Shown piece after piece: positions 57,528 to 64,000 of a DNA stretch of 64,000 bases. Positions within the stretch are counted from its first letter, which is position 1. The number at the start of each line of letters is the position of its first letter. The DNA is from Pseudomonas paralactis (lineage in GTDB: Bacteria > Pseudomonadota > Gammaproteobacteria > Pseudomonadales > Pseudomonadaceae). The notes under the pieces are model-generated. The model ran no database searches and was not told where the DNA came from. It saw nothing but the letters and a program-made list of their open reading frames with translations. Location of the stretch: contig NZ_JYLN01000002.1 in assembly GCF_001439735.1 (NCBI RefSeq), forward strand, positions 310,001 through 374,000, read 5' to 3'. The position numbers were made by a program, and so were the translations under genes.

Positions 57528-57626
57528 GTAGGAGCGAGCTTGCTCGCGAGAAACTCACAGGCGCCGCGTTTACTCAGGAAGCACGCGTTATCGTTGACGT
57601 TTTTCGCGAGCAAGCTCGCTCCTACA
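57528..57626. repeat. REPIN between convergent glpM and response regulator genes
   Basis: TGTAGGAGCGAGCTTGCTCG at 57528 and its inverse ending at 57626, with a loop containing GCACGCGTTATCGTTGACG that is shared with the copy at 61964. Confidence 0.9.
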
Positions 57627-57646
57627 ACATGTTTAATCACAGCGTG

Positions 57647-59044
57647 TCAGCGGACTATTTTGTCTACCTGAATACCCAGTTTTTTCAGGCGATACCAGAA
57701 ACTGCGTTCGGAAATCCCGATGCGCTGCGCCGCCGCAGCCTGCACCCCATTGCTCTCCTGCAACGCCGCCAGAATGTAGGCTTTCTCCACCTCGGCCAGC
57801 GCCGCATCCAGATCCTGCGGCACGCCCGGGCCGTCGCTGAGGATCGCGGTCACATCGCCTTCGCTCGGTTTCGAAGCAAACAGGTACCCCGGCAAATCTA
57901 TATCCTCGATCACCGGCGACGCCGCCACGATGGTCGCGCGCTCCACGCAGTTTTGCAGCTCGCGGATATTGCCCGGCCAGTGATACGCCGCCATCGCCTG
58001 CAATGCCTCGGGGCTGAAGCCGGTAATGCGTTTGCCCGCGGTGGCACTCAAGGTCTGGGCGAAATGCCGGGCCAGGGGCGCGATGTCTTCCACGCGCTCG
58101 CGCAGAGCCGGCAATGGAATCGGGAAGACGTTGAGGCGGTAGTACAGGTCTTCGCGAAACTCTTTATTCGCCACCGCATCCAGCAGGTTCTTGTTGGTGG
58201 CGGCAATCACCCGCACGTCCACCTTGCGCTCGCGTGGGTCCCCCACCGGCTCGATCACCCGCTCCTGCAAGGCACGCAAAATCTTGGCCTGCAACGCCAG
58301 GGGCATATCCCCCACCTCATCGAGGAACAACGTGCCCTTGTCGGCCTGCATGAAGCGCCCAACCCGGTCGGCCACGGCCCCGGTGAAAGCGCCTTTGCGA
58401 TGGCCGAACATTTCGCTTTCCAGCAAGCCTTCGGGAATCGCCGCACAGTTGACGGCCACAAAAGGTTTGTCGGCGCGGCTGCCATGCTTGTGAATGGCGC
58501 GGGCGACCATTTCCTTGCCGGTGCCGCTTTCGCCAGTCAGCAGGATGGTGGCGTTGCTGTCGCGCACTGAGTCCACCGCCTGGAGCACCTGGCGAAACGC
58601 CGGGCTGTCGCCCACCAGGCTGTCGAACTGCGCGTGTTCGTCCAGCTCGGCGCGCATCCGCGCGTTATCGCGCATGATGTCGCGAAATTGCAGGGCCTTG
58701 GCTACGGTGATGTCCAGCTCATCGATATCAAACGGTTTGGCGATGTAGTCATAGGCGCCGTTGCGCATCGATTGCACGGCGTTTTTGACTGTGCTGTAGG
58801 CGGTCATCACGATCACCGGCACATGCGGATAGCGCACCTTGATCTCGGCCAACAGCGCCGGCCCGTCCATGCCCGGCATACGCCAGTCGCTGATCACCAG
58901 GTCGATGTCCTCCTCGCCCAGCACCTTGAGCGCATGCAGGCCGTTGCCCGCGCTGAACACCTCAATACCGTTCTGGCTCAGGGCCTGGGTCAACAGATCA
59001 CAGAGCTTGGGCTCGTCGTCGACCACCAGTACGTTATGCGTCAT
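57647..59044 (-). CDS. Sigma54-dependent response regulator (NtrC family)
   Basis: 465 residues from ATG 59044 with GAGG upstream; it overlaps the kinase stop by 11 bp. Receiver phospho-acceptor in DLVISDWRMPGMDG (near 53), Walker A TGESGTGKEMVARAIH (near 170), intact GAFTGA in HRKGAFTGAVADRVG, and a Fis-type HTH (AAAQRIGISERSFWYRLKKL). Works with the kinase encoded just upstream. Target promoters are not known from this window. Confidence 0.93.
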   Translation of the reverse strand: MTHNVLVVDDEPKLCDLLTQALSQNGIEVFSAGNGLHALKVLGEEDIDLVISDWRMPGMDGPALLAEIKVRYPHVPVIVMTAYSTVKNAVQSMRNGAYDYIAKPFDIDELDITVAKALQFRDIMRDNARMRAELDEHAQFDSLVGDSPAFRQVLQAVDSVRDSNATILLTGESGTGKEMVARAIHKHGSRADKPFVAVNCAAIPEGLLESEMFGHRKGAFTGAVADRVGRFMQADKGTLFLDEVGDMPLALQAKILRALQERVIEPVGDPRERKVDVRVIAATNKNLLDAVANKEFREDLYYRLNVFPIPLPALRERVEDIAPLARHFAQTLSATAGKRITGFSPEALQAMAAYHWPGNIRELQNCVERATIVAASPVIEDIDLPGYLFASKPSEGDVTAILSDGPGVPQDLDAALAEVEKAYILAALQESNGVQAAAAQRIGISERSFWYRLKKLGIQVDKIVR

Positions 59045-60812
59045 GCCCGTCCTCATCCTCGCCGTCGTCTTCACCGTTAGCCGGAATGTACAGGCTGAAG
59101 GTGGCGCCGGCATCTTTCTCACTGGCGCATTCGATGCTGCCGTCGTGACTTTCCATGATCGAATAGACTTTGGCCAGGCCCAACCCGGTGCCTGAGGCCT
59201 TGGTGGTGACAAACGGCGTGAAGATACGCTCGACCATATCCGCCGGGATCCCCTGGCCCGTGTCGGCGATGCTGATCACCGTGTTGTCGTCCACGCTGCG
59301 AATGCCCAGCGTCAGGCGCCCGCCTTCGGGCATCGCGTCGATGGCGTTGAGTATCAAGTTCAGGCAAGCCTGCTTGAGCTGCTTGGCGTCGGCGTAGATC
59401 GTGGCGTCGGGCGCCTGATCGTCAATCTGTGCATCGATAGTATGGGTGCTCAGCTCCGGGCCGCAGAAACCGAGGATTTCTTCCACCAGGGCGCGTGCCG
59501 GTTGCAGCACGCGAATCGGTGGGTTGGGCTTGGCGAAATCGAGGAACTCGGTAATCAGTTCGTTGATGCGGCTGACCTCGCTGATGACGTATTCCAGGTG
59601 ACGCTTATCGGTGTCTGCCAGGTCGGCACGCCGATGCAACAGTTGGGTGGCAGTCTTGATGATGCCCAGCGGGTTGCGGATTTCGTGGGCCAGGCCCATG
59701 GCGACCTCACCCAGGGCATGCAGGCGATCACGTCGGCGCAGTTGGGCTTCGAGGTGGTGCAGTTCGCCCAGGCGCTCGGTCATGTGGTTGAAGGTGCTGC
59801 TCAACTGCGCCAGTTCATCGCCGCCACTGACCACCACGCGGTGCGCGTAGCTACCGGAAATCACCGCGTTGACGCCTTGGGACAAGTCACGCAGCGGCTT
59901 GGTCAGGCGCTGCGACACCAACACCCCGGCCGCCAGTGACAGCGCCGAGCTGAGCAGGAAGATCAGCACGAACAGGTTGCTCTGATTCACCAGCCCGACC
60001 AGGCTGGTATGACGCAACAGGCCGCTGAATATCACGCCCTGCAGTTCACCGGCATCATTGAAGATCGGCCAATACAAACCGCTGTACTGGTTGGTGAATT
60101 GCTCACTGGGCTGCTTGGTGCTGCGCAGCGCAGCCTCGACATTTTTCGGAATGCGCGAAGGGTGATTCTCGAAACGCTGGGTGGAAAATATCTCGGAAAA
60201 ACCCGCCGGGTTGGCCAGGTACAAACGCAGGTCCAGGGAGTGCACATCGGCTACGCTGGTCAGGAAACTGCTGTCCAGGTAGGTCGCCACCAACAACAGG
60301 TAGTCAACGCCATCGCGGCTGGTCTCGAAGGTCGACACCACCAGCCCCGTGCTCACCCCGGCGACTTGCACCGTCTGCAGCACGGCGTTGCTGGTCAGGT
60401 TGATCTGCCTGACGATGTCATCGGAGGCCGTGCTGAACACCACTTTACGGTCGCTGGAACGAATCAGCGCGACTACATCGATATCGGTGGCATCGGCAAT
60501 GTCGGCGGTGAGCCGGTCATGCTTCTCGGCATTTTTGGACGACGGCGGGCTGGTATAGCGCAGGAACAGCTTGGCCATGCGCGCGTTGTCATGAAGGATG
60601 TCACCGATCTCATCCTTGACGATCTTGGTCGACTCTTGCAGCCAGATGCGCACGTTACTGTCGAAAATCTGCGACAGCGTAGTGGCCGCCAGCTCAGCGG
60701 CAATCATGGTTGGAATCACGCTGACCAGCCAGAACGCCAGCACCAGCTTGCGCTGGACGCTCCAACGCGAAATGGCAAAGGGGCGGGCTTTCTGGCGGGT
60801 CTTGGTAATCAT
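59034..60812 (-). CDS. Sensor histidine kinase, partner of the 57.6-kb regulator
   Basis: 592 residues from ATG 60812, which shares bases with the stop of the GNAT gene (TGATG). Membrane segments near 25-45 and 280-303 flank a long periplasmic domain; then HAMP ([20 protein letters not shown]), HisKA with [20 protein letters not shown] (near 385) and HATPase ([29 protein letters not shown]). C-terminal tail is acidic. Signal not known. Confidence 0.92.
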   Translation of the reverse strand: MITKTRQKARPFAISRWSVQRKLVLAFWLVSVIPTMIAAELAATTLSQIFDSNVRIWLQESTKIVKDEIGDILHDNARMAKLFLRYTSPPSSKNAEKHDRLTADIADATDIDVVALIRSSDRKVVFSTASDDIVRQINLTSNAVLQTVQVAGVSTGLVVSTFETSRDGVDYLLLVATYLDSSFLTSVADVHSLDLRLYLANPAGFSEIFSTQRFENHPSRIPKNVEAALRSTKQPSEQFTNQYSGLYWPIFNDAGELQGVIFSGLLRHTSLVGLVNQSNLFVLIFLLSSALSLAAGVLVSQRLTKPLRDLSQGVNAVISGSYAHRVVVSGGDELAQLSSTFNHMTERLGELHHLEAQLRRRDRLHALGEVAMGLAHEIRNPLGIIKTATQLLHRRADLADTDKRHLEYVISEVSRINELITEFLDFAKPNPPIRVLQPARALVEEILGFCGPELSTHTIDAQIDDQAPDATIYADAKQLKQACLNLILNAIDAMPEGGRLTLGIRSVDDNTVISIADTGQGIPADMVERIFTPFVTTKASGTGLGLAKVYSIMESHDGSIECASEKDAGATFSLYIPANGEDDGEDEDGHDA

Positions 60813-61936
60813 CAGGTTTCGCTTATCGCAGCAGCCATGGCAGGGTCGGAACGATCCGGTCGAATAAACAGTTTTACAAGTTTGAGCAGGCTGTTGACCA
60901 GCCGGTTGCGATGGCGGAAGAACAGGCTGTTGCCCTCGAACTCGCACCCCAGCCGCAGTTTACTGGCATACCCGGCCTGGCCGCACTCGTACACCGGGAT
61001 ATTGTGTTCAATACAATAGTCGACATTGGTCAGCCAACTGCGAAAGTACAGGTTGTACTCACGGCTGAACTCGATGTCGTGACCAAAGAACTTGTCCACC
61101 AGCCGCTGCTCATCCAGCAGGATCAGGTTGAACGCCACCAGGCGTTCGTCCACCCAGTAAAGAACACAGACCGCCCGCTCGTGAAGGTGTTCGAGTACGC
61201 CGGTGAAGTAACCGGCAGGCAAACGCTCGAACTGTAAATCCGCGCGTGCAAGCGTGGCCTCATACAGGCGCATGATCTCGGGCAGCACATCATCGACGTT
61301 GTGCCGCCACTCGATGCGCGGCCCGGGTGCCCGCAGTTTGCGGCGCAGGTCCTTGCGCGTGGATTTGCCCAGCGAGCCCAGGTACGCATCCACCGACCCA
61401 TAGGGCAACGGCAACACCCCGGTCGGCAAGCTCGGCATGGTCTGAAAGCCGGCCGCGCGGCAACTGTCGGCCCAATGTGGGTCGTTGGTCGGCGCGTCCT
61501 TGACCGCCACCAGGCCGATACCGAAGTGATCGGCATCACGCCGCGCAGCCGCCAGTAACTGCTGCAACAACACTGCACGACGGGCCTCGGGGATATGGCT
61601 GGCGACGCCCGCATCACAGCGCTCAGCCACCGGCGAACCCAGGGCGTACAGCGCCAATTGCAAAGCCTGCGGCCACAGGCGATTCAGGCGCTCGGTCAAA
61701 CGCTTGCCGGCCCCCGACACCGTGGTGTCGAGGCGATAGTGGGTGATGAACGCAGCAGCCACGGCCACCAGCGTTTCATCTTCGTAGACTGCCAGGTAGC
61801 GCCACTGAAAATCATCAATCGCAGCGTTTTCCACGGCCAGGTAATAGTCCCAATCCTCCAGGGCACCGGGAAAACAGTCATTCCAGGCATCACGCTGGAT
61901 CGCCCGGATGGTCGGGAAGGCTTGGGTAGTTATCAC
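60812..61936 (-). CDS. GNAT / FemAB-like acyltransferase-fold protein
   Basis: 374 residues from ATG 61936. The layout suits double-GNAT (CelD/FemAB-like) proteins: an N-terminal half with YLAVYEDETLVAVAAAFITH and a C-terminal half with AVCVLYWVDERLVAFNLILL and VDKFFGHDIEFSREYNLYFR. Its stop overlaps the kinase start, so it is the first gene of a three-gene operon with the two-component pair. Substrate unknown. Confidence 0.75.
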   Translation of the reverse strand: MITTQAFPTIRAIQRDAWNDCFPGALEDWDYYLAVENAAIDDFQWRYLAVYEDETLVAVAAAFITHYRLDTTVSGAGKRLTERLNRLWPQALQLALYALGSPVAERCDAGVASHIPEARRAVLLQQLLAAARRDADHFGIGLVAVKDAPTNDPHWADSCRAAGFQTMPSLPTGVLPLPYGSVDAYLGSLGKSTRKDLRRKLRAPGPRIEWRHNVDDVLPEIMRLYEATLARADLQFERLPAGYFTGVLEHLHERAVCVLYWVDERLVAFNLILLDEQRLVDKFFGHDIEFSREYNLYFRSWLTNVDYCIEHNIPVYECGQAGYASKLRLGCEFEGNSLFFRHRNRLVNSLLKLVKLFIRPDRSDPAMAAAISET

Positions 61937-61963
61937 AGTTTTTCCTTATCAACGCCGCCCTAC

Positions 61964-62063
61964 TGTAGGAGCGAGCTTGCTCGCGAAAACCGAACAGACA
62001 CCGCGTTCAAACTGGTAGTACGCGTTATCGTTAACGACCTTCGCGAGCAAGCTCGCTCCTACA
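61964..62063. repeat. REPIN between GNAT and hydrolase genes
   Basis: TGTAGGAGCGAGCTTGCTCG at 61964 and its inverse ending at 62063, loop with TACGCGTTATCGTTAACG. Same family as 50126 and 57528. Confidence 0.9.
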
Positions 62064-62072
62064 AGTAACTAA

Positions 62073-62921
62073 TCACGCCACACGATTGAGTTGCACCGAA
62101 TGCTGCTCTACAAACTCGGCACTCAACTCGATCACCCGTCGGTACTGCAAATCGACCGTGATCATGTGGTAGCAGTTATCCAGCAAAATCTTGGTCACCG
62201 GCCCGCCGAGGTGGCGTTCCACGTAGTCGGCGTTCCAGCGGCTGGTGATGTCATCCTCGATGGAATGCAGCACCAGCGCCGGCACCTTGATGTCGGGCAT
62301 ACGCTTTTTGACCACCGCGTTCATGCGGTGCAATTCACGCACGGTGATGCCCTCCATCGTCAGCAAACCGGCTTCGCTGCTTTCGCCTTCCTTCATCTGC
62401 CGCTCGACGATGGCCCGCAGGCGCTCGTTCTTGATGCCGTAGGGCGGTTTCTCTTCGAAGCTGCAAATGTGCACACCGAATGGAATCTTCATCAGCAACG
62501 GCGTGAGGAACGCCAGCTTGTTGATGCTCCAGCCGTCGTACTTCAAGGTGGTGGAATACATCAGCAGCCCGGCGACCTGGCCCGGGTGTTCGGCGGCCAC
62601 GTACATGGACATCACCGCGCCCATGGACAAACCGCCGACAAACACTTGCCCGTGGCGTTGCTTGACCTGCACGAAGGTCTTGCGCACACCTTCGTACCAG
62701 TCACGCCAGCCGGTGGCCTGCAGGTCGCTGTTATCACCGCAGTGCCCGGCCAACGTGGGCACATACACGGTGCAATTACCTGCCTTGGCCAAGCCCTTGG
62801 CGACCTGGCGCAACTCGGTCGGTGTGCCGGTCAGGCCGTGGATCAACAGGATCCCGACCGGACCATCACCGAGAACGAAACCGGCAGTACCTTCACCGAG
62901 GTCGATCCCTTGCGCATTCAC
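62073..62921 (-). CDS. Alpha/beta hydrolase (carboxylesterase-like)
   Basis: 282 residues from GTG 62921, overlapping the aminotransferase stop as GTGA. Oxyanion region ILLIHGLTGTPTELR, nucleophile elbow VGGLSMGAV (Ser near 98), catalytic Asp in LHSIEDDITS and His in NCYHMITVD. Resembles the Est30/carboxylesterase group. Translational coupling suggests a common pathway with the aminotransferase. Confidence 0.85.
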   Translation of the reverse strand: MNAQGIDLGEGTAGFVLGDGPVGILLIHGLTGTPTELRQVAKGLAKAGNCTVYVPTLAGHCGDNSDLQATGWRDWYEGVRKTFVQVKQRHGQVFVGGLSMGAVMSMYVAAEHPGQVAGLLMYSTTLKYDGWSINKLAFLTPLLMKIPFGVHICSFEEKPPYGIKNERLRAIVERQMKEGESSEAGLLTMEGITVRELHRMNAVVKKRMPDIKVPALVLHSIEDDITSRWNADYVERHLGGPVTKILLDNCYHMITVDLQYRRVIELSAEFVEQHSVQLNRVA

Positions 62922-64000
62922 CGATTAGTCGCTCGCACCAACAGTTGCTCAAGCAGCTTGAGCCCCAGTTCGATTTCCGGGTAGCTGATTTCCAGGGACG
63001 GTGCCAGGGTGATGACGTTCTTGTAGTAACCGCCCACGTCGAGGATCAGGCCGAGTTTCTGGCCGTCCACCACCATGTCGCCTTTCATGCCTTCCTCGAC
63101 CATGTAATCCAGGGTCGCCTTGTCGGGGGTGAAGCCATCCGGGCCGCAGATTTCGCAGCGCAGCGCCAGGCCCAGGCCGTCGACATCGCCGATGATCGGG
63201 AAGCGTTTTTGCAGGTCCTGCAAGCCTTCCAAAAAGAACTTGCCCTTGGCCATGACCATCGCGCCGTAATCGACTTCGCTGGTCATCTTGAACATTTCCA
63301 GGCCCACGGCAGTGCCCAGCGGGTTGGAGGCGAAGGTGGAGTGCGTCGAACCTGGCGGGAACACCTTCGGGTTGATCAACTCTTCACGGGCCCAGATACC
63401 GCCCAACGGGTTGAGGCCATTGGTCAGGGCCTTGCCGAACACGATCACGTCCGGCTGCACGTCGAAGTGCTCGATCGACCAGAGTTTACCGGTGCGGTAG
63501 AAGCCCATCTGGATTTCATCGGACACCATCAGGATGCCGTGCTGATCCAGGACGTGCTTGAGTTCGCGGTAGAAGTTCATCGGCGGGATCACGTAGCCGC
63601 CGGTGCCCTGGATCGGCTCGACGTAGAAGGCCGCGTATTCGCACTGGTTGGTTTTAGGGTCCCACACGCCGTTGTATTCGGTCTCGAACAAGCGCGCGAA
63701 CTGCTGCACGCAATGGCTGCCGTACTCTTCCTTGGTCATGCCCTTCGGGCCACGGAAGTGGTAAGGGAACGGGATGAAGTTGGCGCGTTCGCCAAAGTGG
63801 CCGTAGCGACGACGATAGCGGAAGCTGGAGGTGATCGACGAGGCGCCGAGGGTGCGGCCGTGGTAGCCGCCTTCAAAGGCGAACATCAGGCTTTTGCCGT
63901 TGCTGGCGTTGCGCACCACCTTGAGGGAGTCCTCAATGGACTGCGAGCCGCCGACGTTGAAGTGCACGCGACCGTCGAGACCGAATTTTTTCTTGGCGTC
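62918..64000 (-). CDS. Class III (PLP-dependent) aminotransferase, N-terminus outside window
   Basis: 361 codons visible; the frame is open to the right edge, so the apparent start at 63967 is internal. PLP-binding motifs: GSQSIEDSLKVVRNASNGKS, FEGGYHGRTLGASSITSSFR, LMVSDEIQMGF and the Schiff-base Lys in VIVFGKALTNGLNPLGG. Similar to the 4-aminobutyrate/acetylornithine aminotransferase fold. Substrate not determinable. Coupled to the hydrolase. Confidence 0.88.
   Translation of the reverse strand, partial: DAKKKFGLDGRVHFNVGGSQSIEDSLKVVRNASNGKSLMFAFEGGYHGRTLGASSITSSFRYRRRYGHFGERANFIPFPYHFRGPKGMTKEEYGSHCVQQFARLFETEYNGVWDPKTNQCEYAAFYVEPIQGTGGYVIPPMNFYRELKHVLDQHGILMVSDEIQMGFYRTGKLWSIEHFDVQPDVIVFGKALTNGLNPLGGIWAREELINPKVFPPGSTHSTFASNPLGTAVGLEMFKMTSEVDYGAMVMAKGKFFLEGLQDLQKRFPIIGDVDGLGLALRCEICGPDGFTPDKATLDYMVEEGMKGDMVVDGQKLGLILDVGGYYKNVITLAPSLEISYPEIELGLKLLEQLLVRATNR

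Overview
The window looks like a chromosomal segment of a fluorescent Pseudomonas (P. fluorescens group). The reasons are the gene order mutS-fdxA-rsmZ, the neighbourhood mrp-metG-nth-argG-motY-pyrC-rnt-bfd-bfr-grxD-argF, the glpFKRD regulon, the aatJQMP-aauSR acidic amino acid module, and REP/REPIN elements with heads TGTGGGAGC and TGTAGGAGC. No database search was run; names rest on recognised motifs, protein lengths and gene order.

Positions 1-14,757 (nearly all minus strand) hold phage-tail bacteriocin (tailocin) genes. A contractile R-type module (holin, gpV, gpW, gpJ, gpI, fibre parts, chaperone, sheath, tube, frameshifted tail chaperone, tape measure, gpU, gpX, gpD) is followed by the first genes of a non-contractile lambda-like F-type module (tube, G/T chaperones, tape measure) that runs off the left edge. 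This is the R-then-F order of the P. aeruginosa pyocin cluster, but placed beside mutS. A PrtR-like self-cleaving repressor sits at the head. A good sigma70-like promoter (13,863-13,891), three ATGC-N6-GCAT palindromes, a 22-bp repeat array and a terminator-like hairpin lie between the repressor gene and the holin gene. A fourth palindrome lies in front of prtR.

Positions about 14,900-22,250 form an AT-rich accessory island between the tailocin repressor and mutS. It encodes a SLATT-type two-TM membrane protein and, in a translationally coupled pair, a 1,250-residue SF1 (UPF1/COG1112-like) helicase with an N-terminal pseudokinase-like region plus a protein with two HKD phospholipase-D motifs. 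The pair has the architecture of a type I Mokosh anti-phage system. The SLATT protein may be a third component or a separate effector.

Positions 22,252-44,704 are core genome: a DUF3077-like gene, mutS, fdxA, the sRNA rsmZ with its GacA upstream site, mrp/apbC, metG, an RnfB-like ferredoxin, nth, a PA3496-like small protein, an orphan response regulator, argG, motY, pyrC-rnt, a peroxiredoxin, bfd, a bacterioferritin subunit that has lost ferroxidase ligands, grxD, a molybdopterin oxidoreductase, argF with an overlapping ABC ATPase gene, and ybaK.

Positions 44,705-64,000 carry glycerol catabolism (glpF, glpK, glpR, glpD), then glutamate/aspartate uptake (aatJQMP) with its two-component system AauS-AauR and two AauR-type palindromes plus a -24/-12 promoter in front of aatJ, then glpM overlapping aauR. 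A minus-strand operon follows (GNAT protein, sensor kinase, sigma54 response regulator), then an alpha/beta hydrolase and a class III aminotransferase cut by the right edge. REPINs separate several of these transcription units.
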